Shown: positions 7,023 to 14,087, counted from the stretch's first letter. The stretch is DNA of 20,986 nt from JANRLJ01 sp034437895 (GCA_034437895.1 DAOTTO010000323.1:1-20986), one strand, 5' to 3'. Program-made: numbers and translations. Notes: generated by a model not told the origin, from the letters alone.

Positions 7023-7078
7023 GCACGTCTGGCTCCATAGATCAAAACAAAAATTTACTTTTGGGAGCATAAAGACAC

Positions 7079-8374
7079 ATGGATAACACGTTGGATTTCA
7101 TAACCGATGAGATGGATTTCGTTGCGCTTTTGGATGCGTCCTTCGCGGACGATGATCTGGAGCGTGGCGATACCGTCGTAGGCACCGTCCTTTCGGTAGA
7201 TCACCAGGGACTCATCATAGGGGTTGGTTCGCAGCGGGACGGGTTTGTTTCTCGCCGGGATATTGAACGGCTTGGTATGCAGCCGGAAAATTACCAACTT
7301 GGCGATGAAGTCGATGTCACCATCGTCCGCATGGAAGACGAAGAGGGCAATCTTGTCCTGTCGATTTCTCAGGCACGCCAGAGCGAAGATTGGAAGCTGG
7401 CAGAAAAACTGCTGGAAACCGATGATGTTTGGGATGGCGAAGTTGGCGATGCCAATCGCGGCGGGTTGATTATTGTCTTTGGCAATTTGCGTGGGTTCGT
7501 CCCTGCCAGCCATGTGGCGGATTTGCCGCGTGGGTTGGGCGAGGATGATCGTAAGGGCTATCTCTCGCGCTTGATCGGGCAGAAAATTACCGTCAAGGTC
7601 ATCGAAGTGAATCGCAAGCGCCGTCGTTTGGTGTTTAGCCAACGTGACGCACAGCGTGGCACCCGTGATGCGCGTAAGGAATTCCTGCTGGATGAACTTA
7701 AAGAAGGTGAAATCCATAGAGGTGTCGTCAGCGGCCTGCGTGATTTCGGTGCATTTGTCGATCTGGGCGGCGCGGATGGATTAATCCATATTTCTGAATT
7801 GGCGTGGCATCGCGTTAAGCATCCGAAAGAACTTCTGAATGTCGGCGACAATGTGGAAGTGTATATCCTGCGGCTGGATAGCGAAGGCAAGCGTATTGGC
7901 TTAAGCCTCAAGCGTTTACAGCCGAATCCTTGGTCATTGGTGGAAGACCTTTATCATGTTGGGCAGTTGGTGGAGGGCTATGTTAGCCGTACCGCGCAGT
8001 TCGGCGCATTCGTCAGCCTTAAGCCTGGCATCGAAGCGCTGCTGCATGTCAGCCAGATTGCCGACCCGCCGCCTGCTGATGCGTCTTTGTTGATTGCAGA
8101 AGGCCAACGCTTGCAGATGCGTATTATCAGTGTTGAAGCTGATAAGCAGCGCTTGGGCTTGAGCCTTAAAGAAGTGACGCAGGAAGAACAACTGCGCTGG
8201 CAAGAACAACAGGGGATTACCGCCCCGATCTTCTTACAGCAGGAAGCACCAGCCGCAGCATTAGTCGAAACGCCAGTCGAAACCGAAGCGCTAATCGAAA
8301 CCGAAGCGCTAATGGAAGCACCCGTCGAAATCGAAACACAACCGGAAACCGAACCAGTTATCGCTGGGGCATAA
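7079..8374 (+). CDS. S1 RNA-binding domain protein (ribosomal protein S1-like), second of a tandem pair
   Basis: A 431-residue paralogue of the preceding gene with the same plan. There are four S1 repeats at about residues 30-100, 115-190, 206-276 and 293-365, then an acidic tail (about 388-431). Repeat 3 (GLRDFGAFVDLGGADGLIHI, then SELAWHRV) is almost identical to that of the paralogue, so they arose by duplication. The tail consists of Glu/Thr/Ala repeats around ETEAL and ETEP, partly made by an 18-bp tandem DNA duplication. The start is supported by GGGAG about 11 nt upstream and by alignment with its paralogue. The perfect sigma-70 promoter and the structured leader suggest this is the main, highly expressed S1 of the pair. 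It acts on the 30S subunit or mRNA. Either copy could be called rpsA. Confidence 0.92.
   Translation: MDNTLDFITDEMDFVALLDASFADDDLERGDTVVGTVLSVDHQGLIIGVGSQRDGFVSRRDIERLGMQPENYQLGDEVDVTIVRMEDEEGNLVLSISQARQSEDWKLAEKLLETDDVWDGEVGDANRGGLIIVFGNLRGFVPASHVADLPRGLGEDDRKGYLSRLIGQKITVKVIEVNRKRRRLVFSQRDAQRGTRDARKEFLLDELKEGEIHRGVVSGLRDFGAFVDLGGADGLIHISELAWHRVKHPKELLNVGDNVEVYILRLDSEGKRIGLSLKRLQPNPWSLVEDLYHVGQLVEGYVSRTAQFGAFVSLKPGIEALLHVSQIADPPPADASLLIAEGQRLQMRIISVEADKQRLGLSLKEVTQEEQLRWQEQQGITAPIFLQQEAPAAALVETPVETEALIETEALMEAPVEIETQPETEPVIAGA
8278..8313 (+). repeat. 18-bp tandem duplication in the S1 tail
   Basis: The 18-mer CGAAACCGAAGCGCTAAT occurs twice in direct succession (8278-8295 and 8296-8313) with no mismatch. 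It encodes a duplicated ETEAL(I/M) hexapeptide in the acidic C-terminal tail. In-frame (6 codons), so copy-number change would lengthen or shorten the tail without a frameshift. Confidence 0.85.
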
Positions 8375-8385
8375 GTGAATTAAAT

Positions 8386-8417
8386 ACAGGGCGCAGTTCA
8401 GTAGGCTGCGCCCTTGT
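8386..8417. repeat. Palindromic element, AGGGCGCA/TGCGCCCT type (copy 2), possible terminator
   Basis: AGGGCGCAG (8388-8396) and CTGCGCCCT (8406-8414) form a perfect 9-bp stem with a 9-nt loop. The flanks ACA and TGT extend the pairing with one bulge. It shares the core of the element at 3931-3952 but has a different loop. Lying 12 nt after the S1 stop, it may stabilise the transcript end or terminate; no plus-strand U-tract follows. Confidence 0.6.
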
Positions 8418-8450
8418 GGGCAAAAAACCCTAGTAAAAATGTCTCCCTAT

Positions 8451-8459
8451 TGATATAAT
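8451..8459 (+). promoter_or_regulatory. Extended -10 promoter (TGATATAAT) upstream of rpsU
   Basis: An exact TGnTATAAT extended -10, identical to the one at 4591-4599. No -35 is recognisable. Transcription from near 8466 would give rpsU a leader of about 75 nt. Confidence 0.5.
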
Positions 8460-8540
8460 TCTGTAATAGCGGCTGAAGGGATTTGCTGTCCTCTCTTGCC
8501 TTGCGACAAAATCTTTAGCAGGAAGGGGGTGAAGCAAAAC

Positions 8541-8741
8541 GTGGCCTCTGTAAGACTTAAACCCAATGAATCGCAGGAACAACTTCTGCGTCGTTTTCGC
8601 AAGCGTGTAACAAATGCTGGCATTCTTAGCACGGTTCGCCGCAAGCGCTGGCATATTTCCAAGAGTGAGCTGCGCCGAATTGAAAAGAAAAAAGCAATCC
8701 GTCGCTCGCGTCGTCGTCAACGTAAAGCCTCCACGCGCTAA
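8541..8741 (+). CDS. rpsU: 30S ribosomal protein bS21
   Basis: A 66-residue, extremely basic protein matching bS21: ASVRLKPNESQEQLLRRFRK, then VTNAGILSTVRRKRW and a C-terminal helix rich in Arg and Lys (KKKAIRRSRRRQRKA). bS21 sits on the 30S platform near the anti-Shine-Dalgarno region and supports initiation. The start is GTG at 8541. A longer in-frame ATG at 8496 exists, but the protein family begins at this GTG, and the purine-rich GGAAGGGGGTG at 8521-8531 serves as ribosome binding site about 9 nt upstream. It is followed by an intrinsic terminator and infA. Placing S21 next to S1 proteins and IF-1 makes a small initiation-related cluster. Confidence 0.92.
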   Translation: MASVRLKPNESQEQLLRRFRKRVTNAGILSTVRRKRWHISKSELRRIEKKKAIRRSRRRQRKASTR

Positions 8742-8800
8742 TTCTTAGCAAGTGAAGACTCAGTGGGCAGCGTACACTCTGAGTAAAATCGAAGTCCAAA

Positions 8801-8837
8801 CCGCTGTCGTGAAATCCGGCAGCGGCTTGTTGTTTTT
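8801..8837 (+). terminator. Intrinsic terminator between rpsU and infA
   Basis: CCGCTGTCG (8801-8809) and CGGCAGCGG (8817-8825) form a 9-bp stem (one T-G wobble) with a 7-nt loop, followed by the T-rich CTTGTTGTTTTT (8826-8837). This is a textbook rho-independent terminator. It lies 24 nt before the infA start, so infA is either read by partial readthrough or has its own promoter downstream of rpsU. Confidence 0.8.
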
Positions 8838-8860
8838 CTTAGCCGTAATAAAGGAGCGAT

Positions 8861-9115
8861 ATGTCAAAGAACGAAGATAAAGTCGAAGTTGAAGGCACCG
8901 TCATCGAGGCGCTGCCGAATACCCAGTTCATGGTAGAGTTAGATAATGGGCATCACATTTTGTCGTATTTATCCGGCAAAATGCGGAAATTTTATATCCG
9001 TATCGCTTTGGGTGATCGGGTGCGGGTGGAGATGAGTATGTATGATCCCACACGCGGACGCATCATTTTCCGCGCCCGCGATGGGAACAATCTAAATCGT
9101 CCGGGCGAATCTTAA
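8861..9115 (+). CDS. infA: Translation initiation factor IF-1
   Basis: An 84-residue single OB-fold protein that binds the 30S A site and works with IF-2 and IF-3. Family signatures seen: VEGTVIEALPNTQFMVELDNGH, LSGKMRKFYIRI, GDRVRVEMSMYDPTRGRIIFR. Length is slightly above the usual 70-75 because of short charged ends. It starts at ATG 8861, with AAGGAG 6 nt upstream. The gene is outside the usual ribosomal-protein operon context (rpmJ, rpsM), so a second infA elsewhere is possible. Its TAA (9113-9115) overlaps the stop codon of the convergent menG gene: both use the palindrome TTAA. Confidence 0.95.
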   Translation: MSKNEDKVEVEGTVIEALPNTQFMVELDNGHHILSYLSGKMRKFYIRIALGDRVRVEMSMYDPTRGRIIFRARDGNNLNRPGES

Positions 9116-9831
9116 CTGTTTTTGGGTTTATTGCCCCAATGAACCGCCATTGTGCCGAACATAAAGCGTTTGAATTGGACGTTTTGTATACCGGCTTGGT
9201 TCATGAGGGTGGCGAGTTCTTCCGGCGTTTTAAACGACTGGGTTGATTCTGGCAGGTAACGATAAGCATCTGCACCTTGCTTGCCGCTGATGATACGCCC
9301 CATGGTCGGGATAATGGTCTTGAGATGAAACAGGATAAACGGGCGCAGTAGATTCTGGGGTGGCGGGGAGCTATCCAGAATGACGATGCGCCCACCGGGT
9401 TTGAGGGTGCGTAGCTGCTCGCGCAGTGTTTGTGGGATGTCGATGACATTCCGCACCAGATAACCTGATGTTACCGCGTCAAACGTATTTTCGGGGAAGG
9501 GGAGTTGCAACGCGTCTGCCCCCAGCCAGCCCACTTCATCCCCCATTTTCTGCTGCTGTCCTACCACCATCATTGGCAGCGAGAAATCCGCCCCCATCAC
9601 TTGCGCGTCCGGCGTGGCTTTGAGCGCTTCAAAGGCGATGTCGCCTGTTCCGGTAGCAAGATCAAGCATTTTGCCGCCAGCGGGAAGCTGCGCTTTCTGG
9701 ATAACGAAACGCCGCCAACGTTGATCTTGCCCCAACGTCATCAGACGATTCATCAAGTTATACCGAGCAGCGATGCGCCCGAACATATCTTGAACGTATT
9801 GTGATTTTTCTTTGCCTTGTAATGTAGACAT
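9112..9831 (-). CDS. menG: Demethylmenaquinone methyltransferase (MenG/UbiE)
   Basis: A 239-residue SAM-dependent C-methyltransferase making menaquinone from demethylmenaquinone (last step). The UbiE signature 1 is visible as RYNLMNRLMTLGQDQRWRR (residues 23-41). SAM motif I is LDLATGTGD (56-64), motif II GADFSLPMM. The second signature region is SGYLVRNVIDIPQTL, followed by LKPGGRIVILDSSPP. Length and motifs fit the family throughout. It lies 10 bp after the UbiD-like gene on the same strand and is surely co-transcribed with it. AGAGG lies about 14 nt upstream of the ATG, rather far. UbiE-type enzymes can also methylate ubiquinone precursors; menaquinone is more likely if the host is a Chloroflexota member. 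Confidence 0.93.
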   Translation of the reverse strand: MSTLQGKEKSQYVQDMFGRIAARYNLMNRLMTLGQDQRWRRFVIQKAQLPAGGKMLDLATGTGDIAFEALKATPDAQVMGADFSLPMMVVGQQQKMGDEVGWLGADALQLPFPENTFDAVTSGYLVRNVIDIPQTLREQLRTLKPGGRIVILDSSPPPQNLLRPFILFHLKTIIPTMGRIISGKQGADAYRYLPESTQSFKTPEELATLMNQAGIQNVQFKRFMFGTMAVHWGNKPKNS

Positions 9832-9841
9832 TTTTTAGCAG

Positions 9842-11554
9842 TTAACCTCTAGCTTTTCGCGGTTTAGGATGTGGTTTTATTTCTGGCGATTTGATGAGGG
9901 GTGCAGGCCATAGGTGATCTTTGGTTGTCGCATTAATCATTACTTCCCCCGACTTGCCAACTGTGACATCCTCCGCCCAATTGATATTGGCAACGATGCG
10001 CCATGCTTCTTCGGAAAGATGATCTAAATCAAGGTCGTCATCGACAATGATGATGTGATATTCAGGCCAAGTATCCCATATCATGGCGGCGGTTTCCAGC
10101 GGTGTACTCTGAGAATGCGCGGCGACGATGAATCCGGTGAATATGCGCGATTGATCGCCAATTAAGGTTGTTAGTTTGGTGATGTCGGCTTGCTGAGGTG
10201 GATCGGGAAGGGGTTGCAAAGATTGCCCCGCTTTAAGCGTCGCATCAAGGCCGATTTTGCTGCCGAAACCCGCCACTTGAGTCGTGAAATCTTCGGGATG
10301 CAGCATTCCATTGACGAGGGTGACATCACGCCGCCAATCCACCGTCTGCAAGACGCGCCGCGCCACCGCGTTTAGGTCTTGTACATCGACATCAGAATCA
10401 ACCACGATAATCGCCTTCATCAACCCAAGTTGACCCATTCCCCAAAGCCCAAACATGACTTTTTGCGCTGCCCCCAAGCTATGTGGCTTTATACTGACCA
10501 CAGCAAGATTGCGGAACACCCCTACAGCGGGTAAGTTCAAATCAACAATTTCGCCAATCAGCAGGCGCAGCATGGGCATAAATAGGCGCTCGGTGGCTTT
10601 ATTCATCCAATAATGCTCGGTTGGCGGTCTGCTCGGAATACTGATGGGTAAAATGGCATCACGGCGGTGAGTTATGGTGGTGACGTGCATGGCGACCAGT
10701 TGAGAATCCGGCACATAAAATCCGCTGTCACTGCTGATCGCGCCTCGGCTGCTAATATCGGTAGGATCAACCCAGCCTTCGATAATGAATTCTGCTTCTG
10801 AGGGAACATCCATTGGCTGGGAGATAGCTCTTGAAAATTTGACGGCCCCCTTCCGCAGCCAACCCGCTAAGAGATAGACATCTATCCCGGCAGGCAGCGG
10901 CGCATTCGCACACCATAGTGCCGCTGGGTCGCCACCGAGGACAATGGCTGTTGGAAGTCGTGAAGCTGCTGAATGATGAGCAAACAGCGTGGCTGGGAGG
11001 CCGAGCGTCTGCGAATCAAGGATTTGCACCCGTCCTAATGCCGTTTGACGTACTCGATTGGTCTGTATCAGGATTTGTGCCAACGTCAGCGTAGGCGTTT
11101 GCTCCATCTCCCAAAGGCGAATGGGTGGAAAAATAGATAGGTCAGCCTTACACACGATTTCTTGAACATCGGCTTTTGTGGCTGGACGCATACCCATGCC
11201 GCTGCTGCGAAAGGCGCTCATCACTTCGGCGGCGCGGCTCATCATTCCTCCCAAGCCGTGAGGGATGGCAGGATTGACCAATGCCGCCATGCGCTGTTCG
11301 ATTTCTGCCAAATTTTCCGCGCCCAACGCCCATGCCATGCGTCGCTCTGTCCCAAATATGTTGGCGACAATGGGAAAGGCGCTGCCCTCGACTTGCTCAA
11401 ACCAAAGCGCTTTGTTTCGCTCTGCTGGGCGTTTTGCCATTTGATCGCTGAGGGTGGCAAGTGCCAGATCGGGGCTGACCGGCGATTTTATGCGGATGAG
11501 TTCGCCAGATTGTTCCAAACGGATGAGGTATTCATCCAAATTACGATAGGCCAT
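9842..11554 (-). CDS. UbiD-family (prenylated-flavin decarboxylase-like) protein, catalytic acids apparently replaced
   Basis: A 570-residue member of the UbiD family, whose usual job is prenyl-FMN-dependent (de)carboxylation of aromatic or unsaturated acids. Family marks: N-terminal YRNLDEYLIRLEQSGEL, the RVQILDSQTLG strand with Arg175 at the position of the conserved catalytic arginine, AGWLRKG, EAEFIIEGWVDP, THRRDAILPISIPSRPPTEH, ERLFMPML, and FGSKIGLDAT. The loop normally reading E-G-P-(F/Y)-G-(E/D) is here R270-G-A-I-S-S275, so both acidic residues of the E-R-E triad look absent. The VD-D-VDVQDL segment (384-394) recurs in a second form, VDDDLDLDHL (504-513), followed by another INATTK. 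The C-terminal part thus seems duplicated and lengthens the protein beyond the usual ~490. Co-transcribed with menG. Whether it is a working decarboxylase is open. Confidence 0.85.
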   Translation of the reverse strand: MAYRNLDEYLIRLEQSGELIRIKSPVSPDLALATLSDQMAKRPAERNKALWFEQVEGSAFPIVANIFGTERRMAWALGAENLAEIEQRMAALVNPAIPHGLGGMMSRAAEVMSAFRSSGMGMRPATKADVQEIVCKADLSIFPPIRLWEMEQTPTLTLAQILIQTNRVRQTALGRVQILDSQTLGLPATLFAHHSAASRLPTAIVLGGDPAALWCANAPLPAGIDVYLLAGWLRKGAVKFSRAISQPMDVPSEAEFIIEGWVDPTDISSRGAISSDSGFYVPDSQLVAMHVTTITHRRDAILPISIPSRPPTEHYWMNKATERLFMPMLRLLIGEIVDLNLPAVGVFRNLAVVSIKPHSLGAAQKVMFGLWGMGQLGLMKAIIVVDSDVDVQDLNAVARRVLQTVDWRRDVTLVNGMLHPEDFTTQVAGFGSKIGLDATLKAGQSLQPLPDPPQQADITKLTTLIGDQSRIFTGFIVAAHSQSTPLETAAMIWDTWPEYHIIIVDDDLDLDHLSEEAWRIVANINWAEDVTVGKSGEVMINATTKDHLWPAPLIKSPEIKPHPKPRKARG

Positions 11555-11558
11555 GAAG

Positions 11559-11587
11559 TCACATTCAAAACGTTCAAAATAATGTGA
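11559..11587. promoter_or_regulatory. Inverted repeat TCACATT / AATGTGA upstream of the UbiD-like gene
   Basis: TCACATT (11559-11565) and AATGTGA (11581-11587) flank a 15-bp AT-rich centre containing AACGTT. On the minus strand this lies just before the UbiD-like start, which has no clear ribosome binding site. It could be an operator or a leader hairpin. Low confidence. Confidence 0.3.
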
Positions 11588-11626
11588 AGATGATAAAGTA
11601 TAACCCTTAATTGAATATGAGACTAT

Positions 11627-12928
11627 TTATGCAGGTTTACAGAGGATGCGTTGGCCTTGCCCCGGCGAAGGGATATTAAAGACGGATTCGGGAAACGGGA
11701 CATCAACATCAATAGGGCGAGAAAAGTGGTTGTAAAATGAGTAGCTATCCAGAATAGATTGTCCGGGAATGCTGCGGACGAATGTCAAGAATTCACGCGC
11801 CAGCCCATTGGTCTTGTCGTCAATATTTTCACCATCAAGGACGTAAAAATAAAGGGGGCGGATAAGGTCTTTTGGATAAAGTTCCAGATCAACATCGTCT
11901 TCGAGGGGATTTACCCCGCGTTCATCGCCTTCTAGCAGCGTCAGAGCGCTGAGATAATCGGACGGTTGGGTACGCAGCCATGCCTCCGCCGCCCAATAGA
12001 GGGAACCGGGAATTTCTAGCACACGATTTAGGCAGTCGGGGTTAGAATCACACAACAGATAATTCACGCCTGCTGGATACAAATTACCCGTCGCCCACGC
12101 ATTAACTTGCCCCACATCATCCCGAATTTCGTTTGGGATGGGCTGCTGCTCAAAGCGAATGAGCCGATTCATGACGATTTCGCTCGTCCCGCTGCCTTTA
12201 CGCAGGAGAATCGTGATCGGTAGGCTGCCGCCATCAGCAGGCCAATTGCCCACCTCTGCCCAGTCTCGGATGCTGCCCTCTAAAATACTGCGTAGATCGC
12301 GCACGAGGATAGATCGAGAGATCGGGCGATTGTCACCGGGAAGATTAGGATCGCGCACATCGCGTACAATTGGATTATTGAGGTTGGTGATAAAGGTCAG
12401 CACGTCAAAGCCGATTTCGGCAGCGCAGTCTATTTTGATACTCGCATCAATTAATCGCTGATATTGACTATCCGTCATGGGTTCAGACATCGCCAAAATA
12501 TGCACACACTTGTCCTCGATGGCTTCTTCTACGCCAGCGGTGGAGCCTATGCCCCGAATTTGTACGTTAACGCTGTGTTGATTTTCAAAAGCTGTTTCCC
12601 AATCGTAGGCCATATTCAGCCCTTCGCCCAGAATTGTGTTGCTGCCCGCAACGCACAACTGTGGTGGAGGATTTACGATATTGCCAATTTGTTCCACACT
12701 GCCAAGCAGTTCCCCAAAATCCGCGCCGAGGCCGATGAGCGTACCAAGCAAGGTCGCCGCAAAGATGACAACGGCAAATAGTCCTAACGAGGCTTCTTTA
12801 GGTTCTTCGACGACCTTTACCCGTACCGGCGCGGCATCGTCATCTTGCATCACGCGCACACGCGGCATTTTGGTTTCAGGAGTGGGCGAGGATTTTACAG
12901 GTTGGCGGGAGGCTTGGTCTTCGCTCAT
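11627..12928 (-). CDS. Membrane-anchored PstS-like solute-binding protein
   Basis: A 433-residue protein. Residues 1-46 are a charged, disordered cytoplasmic tail with several Pro and Asp. Residues 47-68 are one transmembrane helix (LGLFAVVIFAATLLGTLIGLG). The rest is a periplasmic-binding-protein-like domain of the phosphate-binding (PBP_like_2/PstS) kind: CVAGSNTILGEGL, then VQIRGIGSTAGVEEAIEDK, HILAMSEPMTD, LLRKGSGTSEIVMNRLI and YFYVLDG. There is no lipobox or cleavable signal peptide, so it is tethered facing outward. Ligand unknown; phosphate transport genes (pstC, pstA, pstB) are absent nearby, so a sensory or different role is possible. The ATG at 12926-12928 has GGAG 6 nt upstream; a longer start at 12940 lacks one. 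Transcribed divergently from the next gene. Confidence 0.78.
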   Translation of the reverse strand: MSEDQASRQPVKSSPTPETKMPRVRVMQDDDAAPVRVKVVEEPKEASLGLFAVVIFAATLLGTLIGLGADFGELLGSVEQIGNIVNPPPQLCVAGSNTILGEGLNMAYDWETAFENQHSVNVQIRGIGSTAGVEEAIEDKCVHILAMSEPMTDSQYQRLIDASIKIDCAAEIGFDVLTFITNLNNPIVRDVRDPNLPGDNRPISRSILVRDLRSILEGSIRDWAEVGNWPADGGSLPITILLRKGSGTSEIVMNRLIRFEQQPIPNEIRDDVGQVNAWATGNLYPAGVNYLLCDSNPDCLNRVLEIPGSLYWAAEAWLRTQPSDYLSALTLLEGDERGVNPLEDDVDLELYPKDLIRPLYFYVLDGENIDDKTNGLAREFLTFVRSIPGQSILDSYSFYNHFSRPIDVDVPFPESVFNIPSPGQGQRILCKPA

Positions 12929-13053
12929 GCTTAACTCCATCGGAGATTATCTCTTGACGCACTATAGCATGATTTTGTTTATCCCCTGTTTAAGCAGATG
13001 TTATCCCTCAATAATTAATTGATGGGGAGGTTTTTTCTTGTCTATGCGTACAC

Positions 13054-13059
13054 TATAAT
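13054..13059 (+). promoter_or_regulatory. -10 box (TATAAT) upstream of the methyltransferase gene
   Basis: TATAAT at 13054-13059, 26 nt before the ATG at 13086. The expected -35 region is a run of T (13031-13036), a weak match. The divergent gene has ACTATA (minus-strand TATAGT) at 12961-12966, so this 157-bp gap probably holds two opposing promoters. Confidence 0.45.
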
Positions 13060-13085
13060 GGGGTTTTCTTTTGGAGATCAAATTT

Positions 13086-14078
13086 ATGTCGCTGCGATTT
13101 CATGAAATTTCTGAGGCAAATCACCACATTTTGAATCCTTTTGATGAGGCGAAATTGATGCTGTTGGCAGAACTCTGTCATCTACGCGAAGGGATGCGCC
13201 TGCTGGATTTAGCCTGTGGGAAAGGCGAACTCTTGGCACGTTGGGCGCAGCGCTATAAGGTGATCGGTGTCGGTGTGGATTTGAGCGCGGTGTTTATCGA
13301 AGCGGCTAATGCCCGCGCTTTTGAGTTGGATATTGTCGGGCAAATGACGTTTATTGAGGGGGATGCGGCGGATTATCCCCAAGAGCATCATCAATTCGAT
13401 ATTGTGAGTTGTTTGGGGGCAACGTGGATTGGTGGTGGCTTGGTCGGGACGTTGAATTTGATGGCGACAGCGCTTAAGCCTTCGGGCGGGTTGTTGATTG
13501 TGGGCGAACCGTATTGGCTGGAGACACCTACGCCGGAAGCTGTGGCGGCATTAGGCTATCCGGTGGAAAGTTTCGCCACCTTAGAAGGGACGCTAGACCG
13601 CTTTGAAGCGAATGGGCTGGAATTAATTGATATGGTGTTAGCCGATAGCGATAACTGGGATCGGCATGTCGCTTCGCAGTGGAACACTGTGCATCAATGG
13701 CTGAGGGAAAACCCTAATGTTGCCGACGCTCCTGTAATACGCGAATGGATGGCTAAAAACCGCCGTGATTATTTAACCTATGGGCGGCAGACAATGGGAT
13801 GGGGCGTGTTTATTTTGGCTGCCAGCCATAAAGTCATTTCTGCCGCGCCCCGTGTGGAAAATCCGTCGCGTCCGATTGAGGTAGAGATTCGGGATGCGAT
13901 GTTATGGGTAGGGCTGTATGACGGACGTGTAATCGGGAATCCGCTGGCGTGGTATCCTTGGCTGGAATCGGCTTCACTAGATGCACAAATGACTTTCGAT
14001 ATAGATGCTTTCGGTATCAATTGGGTGATGTTGGAGAAGCGCATCAATGTGGACGCGCTTCTGCGTGGTCATGGGTGA
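13086..14078 (+). CDS. Class I SAM-dependent methyltransferase
   Basis: A 330-residue protein. SAM motif I is LLDLACGKGELLARWA (from residue 39), the ribose-binding acid follows in GVDLSAVFIEAA (around 62), and the GGGLVGTLNLMATALKPSGGLLIVGEPYW stretch is motif post-II/III. The last ~130 residues form an extra C-terminal region of unknown role (WVGLYDGRVIGNPLAWYPWLES). Its substrate cannot be told from sequence. The start ATG 13086 follows TTGGAG with 9 nt spacing; an in-frame TTG at 13071 is part of that site and not a start. A TATAAT lies 26 nt upstream. It converges with prs, stop codons 9 bp apart. Confidence 0.85.
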   Translation: MSLRFHEISEANHHILNPFDEAKLMLLAELCHLREGMRLLDLACGKGELLARWAQRYKVIGVGVDLSAVFIEAANARAFELDIVGQMTFIEGDAADYPQEHHQFDIVSCLGATWIGGGLVGTLNLMATALKPSGGLLIVGEPYWLETPTPEAVAALGYPVESFATLEGTLDRFEANGLELIDMVLADSDNWDRHVASQWNTVHQWLRENPNVADAPVIREWMAKNRRDYLTYGRQTMGWGVFILAASHKVISAAPRVENPSRPIEVEIRDAMLWVGLYDGRVIGNPLAWYPWLESASLDAQMTFDIDAFGINWVMLEKRINVDALLRGHG

Positions 14079-14087
14079 TGAAGCGGG

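Noticed and set aside
8278..8346. CRISPR-like or microsatellite array in the S1 tail
   Set aside because: There are only two exact 18-bp units and no spacers; it is an in-frame coding repeat for an acidic tail.
8496..8540. In-frame ATG at 8496 as the start of bS21
   Set aside because: It would add 15 residues that bS21 proteins do not have and would bury the purine-rich ribosome binding site inside the gene; GTG 8541 fits family length.
11162..11587. A 141-codon plus-strand ORF across the UbiD-like start
   Set aside because: His/Cys/Ala-rich translation, no family match that I recognise, and it lies opposite a clear UbiD-family reading frame.
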